From the NCBI GenBank assembly GCA_934502905.1, contig CAKSVK010000018.1, positions 1-33,056 of the forward strand: a stretch of DNA of 33,056 nucleotides, in the 5' to 3' direction. Shown piece by piece: positions 1 through 8,804 of this stretch. The position numbers were made by a program, and so were the translations under genes. The notes under the pieces are model-generated. The model was not told where the DNA came from. It saw nothing but the letters and a program-made list of their open reading frames with translations, and did not search any database. The first letter of the stretch is position 1. Each line of letters starts with the position of its first letter. Source of the stretch: an uncultured Chitinophagaceae bacterium (GTDB taxonomy: Bacteria; Bacteroidota; Bacteroidia; Chitinophagales; Chitinophagaceae).

Positions 1-1878
1 TTATCAGGGTCCATAATAAAAGGTTTTATTGTCAAGCTTGATAATAATGGGCAGTTTATATGGGCAAAAGAATTAGGCGAAGGTGGAGTCATAGTACAGC
101 CATATTCTGTTGCATGTGATGCTGCGGGAAATATATATACCACAGGGTCTTTTTCAGGAAATCCTGATTTTGATCCTGGCAATGGCGTTTATAAACTTTC
201 CGGTTCAACTACTTTTGCGAATGTATTTATCAGCAAATTATATGCTGATGGAAGTTTTGGTTTTGCTAAACAAATTGTTGCGGACGGTTTCTCACATGCA
301 TATAACGTAGCTACAGATGCCGGGGAAAATATTTATGTATCAGGTTATTTTTCAGGGGAAGCTGATTTCGATCCGGAAGCAGGTGAATATATAAAAAATA
401 GTAAAGGTGGCCTTGATGGCTTTGTTATTAAGCTAAGCCAGTGTGCTCAACCGACAAGTGAAACAGTTATAGTAAGTACATGTAATTCATATAAATTAAA
501 TTCTCAAGTATATACCAGCAGTGGTACTTATGTGCAAAAACTCACAAACGTAGCGGGATGTGACAGCACATTAACATTAAAACTTACTATCGGAGGCTTT
601 ACAACTAATATCGACACCATTGTTTGCGATAACTATATCTGGCAAGGGCAAACGTATACCAGTAGTGGAAGTTATTCAGTAACGCTGAAAAGTCTTGACA
701 GTTGCGATAGTATATTAAATCTCAACCTGATAGTAAATAAGAGTATTTCATCTGTAATAAATACGACTATCTGCTCTGGAGAGAGCTACGGTGGACATGA
801 TGAATCTGGAACATACGTTGATACATTTATGGCTGCAAACGGTTGTGATAGTGTCCGCACGCTGCATTTAACTGTAAAACCAATATCCCAGCAAGTATTT
901 AATGCCAGGATCTGTGGAGGTGATAATTATTGGGGACATACAGCAACGGGCACTTATCGTGATACTATAATTGCTGTTAATGGTTGTGATAGCATCCGTA
1001 TATTGAATCTTCAGGTTGATCCGGTGCGGCACGAATATATAAATATAGATTTATGTAGAGGAGAAACTTATTATGCCGGTGGTGGTTATCAAAGTAGTGC
1101 TGGTATTTACAGAGATACTTTATCGACCTATTCAGGCTGCGACTCTATCATATTTACTACAATAAATGTTTTTGAATTACCGGTTCCGGATCTTGGTGAC
1201 GACAGAAATATTTGTACGGGTACCACCATATCTCTTATACCGGGTTCTTTTGCAAACTATGAGTGGCAGGATGGAACATCTGGATCTTCGTTGACTGTTT
1301 ATAACCCCGGGGTATACTGGGTGAAGGTAAAAAATAGCCAGGGTTGCTTAAATGTAGATTCTATCGTAATAGCAAATACTGTCAGGAGTCCGGAAAATTT
1401 CCTGAAACCGGTTGATAGCATTTGTCAATATGATAAACTTCAATTGTCACCGGCAAACAACTATTCCGCTTATACCTGGTCAACAGGTTCAAATGAGGCA
1501 TCAGTAATAGTTGATGCACCCGGACGGTATATTCTTGAAGTACGGGATAAAAATGGCTGTTACGGAAGAGATACTACTGATGTCTACGCTAAGATATGTA
1601 AAACGGGAGTATTTATTCCAAACGCATTTACACCAAATGGAGATGGTAAGAATGACGTGTTCAGAGCAATTATATTTGGCAAAGTGGTAAGTTTTAAAAT
1701 GGATATTTATAATAGATGGGGGGAATTAATTTTTTCAACAACTAACCCTCAAAAAGGTTGGGACGGAAAAACAAAAGCTTTTGATAATAATACCTCGGTG
1801 TTTATATGGCAATGTAGTTATAAATTGGAAGGCGGAGAGATGACCCGAAAGAGAGGTACTGTTACCCTGTTGAGATAG
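1..1878 (+). CDS. Large T9SS-secreted surface protein, 3' part (SBBP repeats, Cys-rich repeats, type B sorting domain)
   Basis: The reading frame is open from the first base of the window, so the gene is cut at its 5' end. The visible part has 625 codons. Residues 1-140 of the fragment hold beta-propeller SBBP-like repeats (IYTTGSFSGNPDFDPG and IYVSGYFSGEADFDPE). They are followed by about five short modules of ~45 residues, each with a C..Y..SGTY..NGCDS pattern (about 478-1170), and then two Ig/PKD-like modules with an NGC end. The last ~90 residues carry FIPNAFTPNGDGKNDVFR and IYNRWGELIF, the hallmark of the gliding-motility-associated C-terminal domain that routes proteins through type IX secretion and anchors them at the cell surface. 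The role is probably adhesion or another extracellular task; no catalytic domain is visible. Base composition is AT-richer than the carbohydrate genes downstream. Confidence 0.9.
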   Translation, partial: LSGSIIKGFIVKLDNNGQFIWAKELGEGGVIVQPYSVACDAAGNIYTTGSFSGNPDFDPGNGVYKLSGSTTFANVFISKLYADGSFGFAKQIVADGFSHAYNVATDAGENIYVSGYFSGEADFDPEAGEYIKNSKGGLDGFVIKLSQCAQPTSETVIVSTCNSYKLNSQVYTSSGTYVQKLTNVAGCDSTLTLKLTIGGFTTNIDTIVCDNYIWQGQTYTSSGSYSVTLKSLDSCDSILNLNLIVNKSISSVINTTICSGESYGGHDESGTYVDTFMAANGCDSVRTLHLTVKPISQQVFNARICGGDNYWGHTATGTYRDTIIAVNGCDSIRILNLQVDPVRHEYINIDLCRGETYYAGGGYQSSAGIYRDTLSTYSGCDSIIFTTINVFELPVPDLGDDRNICTGTTISLIPGSFANYEWQDGTSGSSLTVYNPGVYWVKVKNSQGCLNVDSIVIANTVRSPENFLKPVDSICQYDKLQLSPANNYSAYTWSTGSNEASVIVDAPGRYILEVRDKNGCYGRDTTDVYAKICKTGVFIPNAFTPNGDGKNDVFRAIIFGKVVSFKMDIYNRWGELIFSTTNPQKGWDGKTKAFDNNTSVFIWQCSYKLEGGEMTRKRGTVTLLR

Positions 1879-2004
1879 CTGCTGTTTCATTCGACGTATA
1901 AATGGATCATATTTTGATGTTTGCTTTATAAAACATTTTTTTAAAAACCATTCCCCTACTTTTCCCTATCTTGTGTCACACTCTAATAATCATAAATTGT
2001 TGCC

Positions 2005-3582
2005 ATGAAAAGAACGTTTTTTTTGTTCTCGCTTATTGCATATATGTCAGTTTTAATGGCACAAACAAAGAATAATATAACGTTACAGGTCAAAGTCAAA
2101 GAAGGCACGCTCGAAGGTCTTAATTCCTCGGGTATAAAAACATTTAAAGGCATACCGTTTGCACAACCGCCTGTGGGTGATTTGCGGTGGCGTGAGCCAC
2201 TGCCTGTAAAGCCCTGGAATGGTGTGCGAAAAGCTGATCATTTTGGTCCGAGGGCAATGCAGCTTCCTTTGTTCAGCGATATGAATTTTCGCTCTGATGG
2301 CGTAAGTGAAGATTGCCTGTACCTGAATGTATGGACGCCGGCAAAAAAAACGGATGACAAGCTTCCCGTACTGGTATATTTTTATGGTGGCGGCCTGGTG
2401 GCCGGAGATGGCTCTGAATATCGTTATGATGGTGAAAGTATGGCCCGCAGGGGAATTGTTACCGTTACAGTCAACTACAGGCTATCTGTATTTGGTTTCT
2501 TCGCTCACCCCGGGCTTACCAGAGAGTCCCCATATAAAGCGTCCGGCAATTATGGCCTCCTCGACCAGGCTGCCGCATTAAAATGGGTGCAGCAAAATAT
2601 CAGTGTATTTGGAGGTGATCCCAAAAGGATTACAATAGCAGGCGAATCAGCCGGTTCGTTTTCGGTGAGCGCGCAAATGGCTTCGCCGCTTTCCCGCGAT
2701 ATTATTGCAGGCGCTATAGGTGAAAGTGGTTCATTGCTTGGAACAAGACCCATACTTACATTGGCAGAGGCGGAGCAGCAAGGCAAACAGTTCGCAGATT
2801 CACTGGGTACAAGCTCCCTTGCCGAACTCCGGAAGTTACCCGCACAGCAGATCCTGGATGCTACTAAAAAAATACGTACCGGGGGTATAGTACTGGACGG
2901 ATATTTTTTCCCCAAAGCACCGGTAGATATTTATATGGCGGGGCAACAGTCGAAAGTGCCTTTATTAGTTGGCTGGAATTCAGAGGAAGGTGGCTGGTCC
3001 GGTATTTTAGGAAAAGAAGAACCTACCAAAGAAAATTATACCAAAGCAGTGCAGCAGATATATGGCGCAAATGCAGCAGATATATTGAAAGTGTATAATC
3101 CTGCCACAGATGCCGATGTCAGGGTAGTTGCTACCGATCTCGCGTCTGACAGGTTTATTGCTTTCGGTACATGGCGCTGGAGTGATATGCATGCCCGAAC
3201 AGGAGCGGGTAAAGTATACCGTTATTATTATGAGCGCCCCCGCCCTGCTACATATACAAGCCCTGATGCGCCACCTGCAACCGGTGCAGTGCATTCGGCC
3301 GAAATAGAATATGCTATGGGCAACCTGGGCACCAACAGGGTGTTCAACTGGCAGCCCGACGATTTTCTCGTGTCGCAGATATTGCAAACCTATTTCGAGA
3401 ACTTTATTAAAACCGGCGATCCCAATGGGTTAGGATTACCGGAATGGCCGGCCGTTGTTGCCGCAAAGCCTGCGGAAGTAATGCATATTAATGTGGATAC
3501 AAGATTGCAAACAGAAAAATACCGGGAACGGTACCTGGTATTGGAGAAGATGGGGGAGAAAAATGGAAAAGAGAAGAGATAA
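2005..3582 (+). CDS. Secreted type B carboxylesterase
   Basis: The 525-residue protein has a clear signal peptide (about residues 1-20, ending MAQ) and the alpha/beta-hydrolase fold of the carboxylesterase type B family (Pfam COesterase). Seen motifs are FKGIPFAQPPVG near residue 50, SEDCLYLNVWTP near 101-112, and the nucleophile elbow GESAGS with Ser215. The acidic residue is likely in NSEEGGW, and the catalytic His in GAVHSAEIEYAMGN. The oxyanion-hole segment reads YFYGGG instead of the usual HGGGF. The family hydrolyses carboxylic esters, so this enzyme could remove acyl groups from plant polymers in the periplasm or outside the cell, but the substrate is not readable. It stands alone on the plus strand and converges on the symporter gene. 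Length is normal for the family. Confidence 0.93.
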   Translation: MKRTFFLFSLIAYMSVLMAQTKNNITLQVKVKEGTLEGLNSSGIKTFKGIPFAQPPVGDLRWREPLPVKPWNGVRKADHFGPRAMQLPLFSDMNFRSDGVSEDCLYLNVWTPAKKTDDKLPVLVYFYGGGLVAGDGSEYRYDGESMARRGIVTVTVNYRLSVFGFFAHPGLTRESPYKASGNYGLLDQAAALKWVQQNISVFGGDPKRITIAGESAGSFSVSAQMASPLSRDIIAGAIGESGSLLGTRPILTLAEAEQQGKQFADSLGTSSLAELRKLPAQQILDATKKIRTGGIVLDGYFFPKAPVDIYMAGQQSKVPLLVGWNSEEGGWSGILGKEEPTKENYTKAVQQIYGANAADILKVYNPATDADVRVVATDLASDRFIAFGTWRWSDMHARTGAGKVYRYYYERPRPATYTSPDAPPATGAVHSAEIEYAMGNLGTNRVFNWQPDDFLVSQILQTYFENFIKTGDPNGLGLPEWPAVVAAKPAEVMHINVDTRLQTEKYRERYLVLEKMGEKNGKEKR

Positions 3583-3587
3583 GCAAG

Positions 3588-3613
3588 TTACAGGTTGCCA
3601 CTGCAGGCTGTAA
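3588..3613 (+). terminator. Weak candidate terminator after the esterase gene
   Basis: TTACAG (3588-3593) pairs with CTGTAA (3608-3613), and a T-rich stretch (ggttttat) follows. The stem is short and the loop long, so this is a tentative call. Confidence 0.3.
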
Positions 3614-3729
3614 GGTTTTATACAACCAACGCAAAGAACTCCATTTCTTTTTAGCATACTTCTTTCGATGGCAAGATGCCGGGCTTCACCAATAATAATG
3701 AGCTTTGAGTGACACTCCAGTTCTCCGCA

Positions 3730-3956
3730 GTGTCACATAGCCATTTGAAATCATAAATACTATTATTGCAGGATAAGTAACCCCGGGGCGCCAGGTCAGC
3801 TATCAAACATTGGCGTGGCTATAGAGCTGCGCCAGCCGCAGGAATAGGTATCACACGGGCACCCCCAAAATCATACCTGCTGTTTTTTACAGGGCAAGTA
3901 AACGTGCGGTACAGGTCAGCCATCGCACATTCCCACAGCTACAGACCCGCACCAGC
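3730..3956. repeat. Degenerate tandem duplication, ~120-bp unit
   Basis: Two diverged copies lie head to tail: about 3730-3836 and 3848-3956. Anchors in the same order are GTGTCACA/GTATCACA, AAATCATA in both, CAGGATAAGTAA/CAGGGCAAGTAA, and AGGTCAGCTATC/AGGTCAGCCATC followed by ACATT and then CTAYAGA and GCRCCAGC. The offset between anchors is 118-121 bp, with small indels. No open frame runs through both copies. The origin (old duplication, decayed gene or repeat element) is unknown. Confidence 0.6.
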
Positions 3957-3976
3957 TACCACCTGTAGTTGTTCCG

Positions 3977-5581
3977 TTACCAAAACCGCCAGTAAATATA
4001 ACACCATGCAATAGCATATAATACCAGCCAGAATTTAATTTGCTTCCACCAGGGGCGTTGAGCAGATTTTTCATCGAGGTTTTGGATCCATGACCATTTC
4101 CATAAGAAACGATCTATTTGTGCTAATGCCGGGGGAGCCGTGCGTAAGGAAACAACAATGATGAGCAGCATGGTCAGCACCTCCGCAATAGCGCCGGCAT
4201 ACAGCCAGTGAAGTTGTATATCAGCCGCCAGTAAAAAAGCGCCCAATGCTACCTGGATAATAACGCCGCCGATCAGTCCGGCAACGGCGCCTGCATAGTT
4301 GGCACGTTTCCAGAATACACCCATCAGCAACACGGAGATAAATGGAGTAGCCATATACGTTACCCCGGTCTGGAAGTATTTAAACAGTCCGACGCTACCA
4401 ACCAATGGCGCCATTAACGAGGAAATAACCAACGCCGCACCACCGGACAACTGGCCGGCTATGATCAATTTTTTATCGCCGGCATTTTTATTGATGAACT
4501 TCTTATAAACATCCAGTGAAAAAATAGTAGCAATGGAATTGGACAAAGAGCTTACGCTCGCCATCACCGCTGCAAAAAATCCTGCCAGGATAACGCCTTT
4601 CAACCCTGACGGTGCAAACAACTGGAGCGCTAACGGGAAGGCCTTATCCTGGTTGTCTGGCAACAAAGATGGTCCCTGGCGCATGACTTCCAGCCAATGG
4701 TAAAGGATCAGTCCCACCAGGCAGGTTACCAACGGACGAACAAGGTTAATGAAACCGGAAAATATCAGTCCCATTACGCCATCCCACCTGCTGCGGGCCG
4801 AGAGTATGCGCTGTATCATTACCTGGTTGGATGACTGATAGAATAAAAACACGCCGAAGGTGGCTAATATCAACCCTGCAAAAGGAGCTTCCGGGTTGTC
4901 TGCCGGCTGGTAAAGATGAAATCTTTCTGGCGCTGCTGCCACCATCACTCCCCATCCGCCGGGGATATGGTCCAGCGCGACAAAATAAAATATCACACCA
5001 CCGCCAATCAGCATGATGCATTGAATAGCGTCCGTCCACATCACGGAACTTAAACCGCCTGCCAGCGTATAACTGGCGGTAATCAGTATGATGCCCGCCA
5101 TCACATACCGCTGGTCCCAGCCTGTCAGCTCACTTAAAGTAATGCTGCCACCGTAAATGACCGGCGGTAAAAACACAAAAATATAACCGATCAGTATCAC
5201 GAAGCTGTAAATAGCCCCGCAGGCTGGCCCGAAGCGGCGGTTCAGCAGTTCCGGAACAGTCATGATCTTATTGCGCAGGTAAAGCGGGATAAAAAATATC
5301 ATTGTCAACAGGTAGGTCGGCAATGCCCACCACTCCCAGTTGGCGATCCCCAATCCTCCTTTATAGGTAGCACCAATGGTTCCCACGATCTGCTCACTGG
5401 AAATAGAGGTGGATACAAACGCAGCGCCGATCAGGTACCAGGGCATATTGCCGGATGCAAGAAAGTATCCTTCTGCCGTTCTCTTTACTTTTCCCGCGGC
5501 TACAAAACCAATGATGACCACCAGCAGTATTTCCGCTACGATGATCAGGATATCCAGTGTTGAAAGATGAAAATTTTCCAT
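3977..5581 (-). CDS. Sodium:solute symporter (SSS family)
   Basis: The 534-residue protein is almost wholly hydrophobic, with about 13-14 predicted membrane helices starting at residue ~8. It fits the solute:sodium symporter family (LeuT-like fold, SGLT/PutP/NanT relatives), including the conserved stretch ASYTLAGGLSSVMWTDAIQ near the middle and FAAVMASVSSLSNS, the typical helix-8 region involved in sodium binding. It would bring a sugar, sugar acid or related monomer across the inner membrane with Na+. It is the last gene of the long minus-strand series, about 209 bases after the DUF4380-like gene, so it could also use its own promoter. Context suggests it imports the product released by the exported hydrolases. 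The substrate is not readable. Confidence 0.93.
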   Translation of the reverse strand: MENFHLSTLDILIIVAEILLVVIIGFVAAGKVKRTAEGYFLASGNMPWYLIGAAFVSTSISSEQIVGTIGATYKGGLGIANWEWWALPTYLLTMIFFIPLYLRNKIMTVPELLNRRFGPACGAIYSFVILIGYIFVFLPPVIYGGSITLSELTGWDQRYVMAGIILITASYTLAGGLSSVMWTDAIQCIMLIGGGVIFYFVALDHIPGGWGVMVAAAPERFHLYQPADNPEAPFAGLILATFGVFLFYQSSNQVMIQRILSARSRWDGVMGLIFSGFINLVRPLVTCLVGLILYHWLEVMRQGPSLLPDNQDKAFPLALQLFAPSGLKGVILAGFFAAVMASVSSLSNSIATIFSLDVYKKFINKNAGDKKLIIAGQLSGGAALVISSLMAPLVGSVGLFKYFQTGVTYMATPFISVLLMGVFWKRANYAGAVAGLIGGVIIQVALGAFLLAADIQLHWLYAGAIAEVLTMLLIIVVSLRTAPPALAQIDRFLWKWSWIQNLDEKSAQRPWWKQIKFWLVLYAIAWCYIYWRFW

Positions 5582-5717
5582 AAAGATACTGCTGTAATTA
5601 ATTGTTTAATTATTCCAGATGCATTTACCTCCGGTGAGAACTATTCTCATTGCGGTAAAATCAGGGATAAACAAATACCGCAATAAAAAATGAATTTTTC
5701 GCCCAATGTATAATTTT

Positions 5718-5764
5718 ACGGTCGATGGGGACACCGACCGTTAGCGGGCGCTATCACCACCCGC
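5718..5764 (-). other. Two adjacent intergenic hairpins
   Basis: ACGGTCG (5718-5724) pairs perfectly with CGACCGT (5735-5741), and GCGGG (5744-5748) pairs with CCCGC (5760-5764). They lie between the DUF4380-like gene and the symporter gene. No U-tract follows on the minus strand, so mRNA processing or partial attenuation is as likely as termination. Confidence 0.45.
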
Positions 5765-5790
5765 CTGCAAAACGTGGTTATATATAAGAA

Positions 5791-6579
5791 CTAATGGTGT
5801 TCCCGGGTAATACATTGCCAGTGCTGCCGGTGCGCTACCGAGCCACCCGGCGTTACGATATATTTTTCGCTGAGCGTTTCCAGTTCGGCCCAACCGGCGC
5901 AAACAAAAATTTCTACATTTGAGCCATTATCCACGCATAATTCCCGAACAGTTGTATCCGGGCTGGTAATGATAAACTTTCCTTCGTTACTGACTGCTGT
6001 AAGTTCGGGAGCAGCGCTGTACCAACCGGCTTTCCCCCTGAAATCACCGTCTTCTACTGTTACCCGGCCATCGGATCGCTTCCACTTTACAGCATCTGTG
6101 CCCGGCCAAAAATTAATGGCATTTGTTGTACAGGAGCCTGATAATATATGAGAACGTTGAACACAGGTGATCGCCCATAAAGCGCCTTCCCAATCTGCTG
6201 AACCATTATTTAAAAGAACATGATCAATATAAAATCCTCCCTGCGGGGATTCACTGATCACCAGGGAAAGTGCCAAACCGTTTGACCGTTGCCTTGCGGT
6301 TACGTGAATCGCTTTGTCTTCTATTGTGACTTCGCAGGGCTCATTGTCGGGCTCATAGCTGTCATCGTTTTCCGGAGCAATCGTAAACCTGTGCCCGCCG
6401 TACATCCGCCACGCTCCTACCCCGAAGTCCGTATGATCTTCATATAGTATACTTTCTCCACCATTACAACACAACGACAATATCCTCGGCCCGGCGGAGA
6501 TGCCGATCACCATAGTATTTTGGCCAACGGTGCAGGTGATGGCATCCCAGTCTTTCCATTTTTCAAAGCTCACATTCAT
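5791..6579 (-). CDS. DUF4380-like protein (galactose mutarotase-like fold)
   Basis: The 262-residue protein has no signal peptide or membrane segment, so it is probably cytoplasmic. The N-terminal GPRILSL at residues 30-36 and the YGGHRFTIAPE motif at about 60-70 match the pattern of DUF4380-type proteins, which share the beta-sandwich fold of aldose-1-epimerases. The rest is beta-rich. The family has no firm biochemical role that I know; a mutarotase or sugar-binding task in the neighbouring pathway is inference. Its start codon overlaps the stop of the PIG-L gene in an ATGA at 6576-6579, so the two are almost surely translated from one mRNA. Confidence 0.75.
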   Translation of the reverse strand: MNVSFEKWKDWDAITCTVGQNTMVIGISAGPRILSLCCNGGESILYEDHTDFGVGAWRMYGGHRFTIAPENDDSYEPDNEPCEVTIEDKAIHVTARQRSNGLALSLVISESPQGGFYIDHVLLNNGSADWEGALWAITCVQRSHILSGSCTTNAINFWPGTDAVKWKRSDGRVTVEDGDFRGKAGWYSAAPELTAVSNEGKFIITSPDTTVRELCVDNGSNVEIFVCAGWAELETLSEKYIVTPGGSVAHRQHWQCITREHH

Positions 6580-7283
6580 GGGAGTATCCTGCTTGTAAGC
6601 CCGCGCTGGAATGCATCGAGCCGCGTAAATCCTTCGGCATAACGACAGCCGGCAGCCATCCCCCTGAAACGTGCCTGCACTTCTATCATGTCGAACAAAT
6701 TGGTATCTGCCAGGTCTTTCATTGCTTCAAACTGACTTTTATGGCAGGCAAGCATTTGCTTTTTTATTTCGAACGTCTCCGTAATATTTACATACTCGGT
6801 GGGTGAAAAACCAATACCGCCCAGGTTATCCATATAATATACCTGTGCCTGACCAAACCTGCATGCCTTTTTTTGCTGACCGGGTATATGCGGCAATCCT
6901 TTTTGAAAATAGGCGTCAAAGACCAGTTGACTTACATACCGGTGATCCGGATGATAATCGTTGGGGGAATGCGTGAAGATCACATCAGGATCCGCCTCCC
7001 GCAAAATATCGATCATACGTAGTCTTTGCGCCGCATCGGGAAAGACATGCTCATCTACTATCCCTCCCCATATCATTGTCGCGCCGATGATGCCGGCTGC
7101 AGCGCGTGCCTCTTTTTCCCTTATCCCCCTCAGCTCCGCAGGCTCAATAACGGCGTCGCCCATGCTGCCATCGGTAAAAACAGCTATGGTAACCGCATGT
7201 CCCGACTGTGCATAACGGGCAAGCGTACCAGCACACAATATTTCCGCGTCATCCGGATGGGCGACCACACAAATTATATTCAT
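6576..7283 (-). CDS. PIG-L family deacetylase (cytoplasmic)
   Basis: The 235-residue protein belongs to the PIG-L/LmbE zinc deacetylase family. The zinc and catalytic motif AHPDDAE is at residues 8-14, and the second metal motif THSPNDYHPDHR ends near 115. Known members remove N-acetyl groups from GlcNAc-containing molecules (GlcNAc-PI, MshB and BshB substrates, chitobiose). There is no signal peptide, so it should act on an imported or internal metabolite. It lies 15 bases after the RraA-like gene and overlaps the DUF4380-like gene by 4 bases. The context suggests it deacetylates an intermediate of the catabolic route. A second, exported PIG-L protein sits at 30599-31432. Confidence 0.92.
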   Translation of the reverse strand: MNIICVVAHPDDAEILCAGTLARYAQSGHAVTIAVFTDGSMGDAVIEPAELRGIREKEARAAAGIIGATMIWGGIVDEHVFPDAAQRLRMIDILREADPDVIFTHSPNDYHPDHRYVSQLVFDAYFQKGLPHIPGQQKKACRFGQAQVYYMDNLGGIGFSPTEYVNITETFEIKKQMLACHKSQFEAMKDLADTNLFDMIEVQARFRGMAAGCRYAEGFTRLDAFQRGLTSRILP

Positions 7284-7298
7284 ATCAACTTATAGCTG

Positions 7299-7982
7299 TT
7301 AAAGTACACCATAACGATCATATACCACCCGGAGAGAATCTCCATTCAAAAGATCCCTGCGTGATGCATTTTCTTTGAACACTTTTTCATGCGCCATTTC
7401 CAGCACCTTATCTTCTACCTCTTTCGGCACCACTACCACGCCATCGAAATCTGCAAAGATCAATTCACCGGGTTTAACCACCACATCCCCGCAACGGATA
7501 GGCACATCATACGCCATTACACGTCCGCGTCCAAGACTGTCCAGCGGCCGAATGCCACCGTAAAATATGGGAAATTTCATTTCGATGATCCTTTTACAAT
7601 CCCTGATCATGCTGTCACAGATACAACCTGTAGCGCCATTGCGTTTGGCGATCGTGCTCATCAGCTCCCCCCAGGGAGCATTGGTGCCTGCAAAATCAGT
7701 GGAATGCACTACCACATCTCCTTCCCTGAGCGAGTCCACTGCTTCAATTTCCAATCCATACGGGTCTTCCTCTTCCACATAATCGGTCTCCATCCAGCGA
7801 TAAGTCCTGGCCCTGCCGACGATGGTACAATTATCGGCATCCAGCGGGCGCAGGCGCTGGTGCATCGCCTGGTTGCGGTATCCGAGTATGTCCAGCACAT
7901 CGCACACGATCGCTACGTACAGGTGTTCTTTTATCCACTTGAATTTTTCTTTGTCATTTGTCAACATAAAATTTGTTACCAT
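7299..7982 (-). CDS. RraA-family protein (HMG/CHA aldolase-like)
   Basis: The 227-residue protein matches the RraA/aldolase fold. Seen are DVLDILGYRNQAM near residue 28-40, the GEL motif at 105-107, GATGCICDSMIRD ending at 128, and FADFDGVVVVPKE near the C-terminus. Class II pyruvate aldolases of this fold (HMG/CHA aldolase) use Asp and Arg of a DGxxRD motif; here it reads DSMIRD, keeping D123, R127 and D128 but with Ser for Gly. Non-enzymatic RraA (RNase E inhibitor) is smaller and less likely in this setting. In this gene series it is the best candidate for the retro-aldol step giving pyruvate plus an aldehyde, which is inference. The start ATG at 7982 is 21 bases past the MBL gene; Met6 is a possible alternative start. 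Confidence 0.85.
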   Translation of the reverse strand: MVTNFMLTNDKEKFKWIKEHLYVAIVCDVLDILGYRNQAMHQRLRPLDADNCTIVGRARTYRWMETDYVEEEDPYGLEIEAVDSLREGDVVVHSTDFAGTNAPWGELMSTIAKRNGATGCICDSMIRDCKRIIEMKFPIFYGGIRPLDSLGRGRVMAYDVPIRCGDVVVKPGELIFADFDGVVVVPKEVEDKVLEMAHEKVFKENASRRDLLNGDSLRVVYDRYGVL

Positions 7983-8003
7983 AGCAACTGATTTATTTGT
8001 CTT

Positions 8004-8795
8004 TTAATTTTTTATTATTATTGATGGATCATTTACTGCTCCCCAGGTAAACGGACCGGAATGTTCCGGAATAATACATTTACCCGGCAAAGCATGATGA
8101 TCACAGAACCATGCAAACACTTCCGGGTTTTCTGCATTCAGCGGCATTATATCATAATGATTAGGTATTACATACCGCGGCTGAACAGCTTTTGCAAACA
8201 GTGCCGCTTCTTCCGCATTGGTATTCTTCCATTTGCCATTTATCGGAACAAGCATTACATCCGGATTCTGAGGCGCCGCTTCCAGCACTATAGGGTGAAA
8301 CTGCGTATCACTGGTATGATAAACCGTTCTTCCGTTTGGAAATTGAATAAGGTATCCCGTTGTATCCATCACATCTTTTCCCGTAGGCAAAGCAAAAACA
8401 CCTGTTATAATGAGCGAATTCACGGTTACGCTGTCACCGGCATTCACGACCAAAATATTGCCGGCAGGTATACCCTGGCTTTGCAGTTTTTTTGCCGCCA
8501 GCCGGGGTGCGATAAACGTAGTGTAGTCTTTATGCCTATACCCCTCTATCGTCACCGGGTCAAGATGATCCAGGTGATCGTGCGTAACGATATAGGTGTC
8601 CGCCTTCAGCTCCTCAGGTTGCAACGGGACCGGAACGGCACGCGAAAAGCCGGCCACGCCACCATTTGCACTGTCCGACAGGTAGGGATCAATCACAACA
8701 ACCTGCCCTGACGACTTTATAATATAACCTGCCTGTCCCAGCCACCATAGGGCGGCTTCGGAAGATTGCAATGTATGACCGAGGATTTCTTTCAT
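8004..8795 (-). CDS. MBL-fold metallo-hydrolase, UlaG-like
   Basis: The 263-residue protein shows the metallo-beta-lactamase fold: WWLGQAGYIIKS near residue 17-28, the metal motif THDHLDH at 71-77 (HxHxDH), HTSDTQFHP in the middle (Asp ligand) and PNHYD towards the C-terminus. This is the COG2220 type that includes the L-ascorbate-6-phosphate lactonase UlaG. There is no signal peptide. It sits 9 bases from the enolase-superfamily gene, so it is probably co-translated with it. A lactonase function, opening an aldonolactone made by the dehydrogenase, fits the setting but is not proven by the sequence, since related proteins are also phosphodiesterases or of unknown function. Confidence 0.88.
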   Translation of the reverse strand: MKEILGHTLQSSEAALWWLGQAGYIIKSSGQVVVIDPYLSDSANGGVAGFSRAVPVPLQPEELKADTYIVTHDHLDHLDPVTIEGYRHKDYTTFIAPRLAAKKLQSQGIPAGNILVVNAGDSVTVNSLIITGVFALPTGKDVMDTTGYLIQFPNGRTVYHTSDTQFHPIVLEAAPQNPDVMLVPINGKWKNTNAEEAALFAKAVQPRYVIPNHYDIMPLNAENPEVFAWFCDHHALPGKCIIPEHSGPFTWGAVNDPSIIIKN

Positions 8796-8804
8796 TGGTG
8801 TTGT

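Larger units (their letters stand above)
3583..3976. other. Convergent intergenic region, no gene seen
   Basis: This 394-base gap lies between two genes that point at each other. No convincing ORF was found in it. It holds a weak hairpin just after the esterase stop and a degenerate ~120-bp tandem duplication (3730-3956), both listed separately. Confidence 0.6.

Noticed and set aside
33..310. A separate small gene at 110-310
   Set aside because: It is in another frame inside the open reading frame of the T9SS cargo protein, which runs from base 1 without a stop.
7389..7991. A 200-codon plus-strand frame opposite the RraA-like gene
   Set aside because: It mirrors the whole RraA gene, has no protein-family pattern, and the minus-strand frame has clear conserved motifs.
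8061..8711. A 216-codon plus-strand frame opposite the MBL hydrolase gene
   Set aside because: It is rich in Arg, Cys and His typical of antisense shadows, and the minus strand carries the intact HxHxDH motif.
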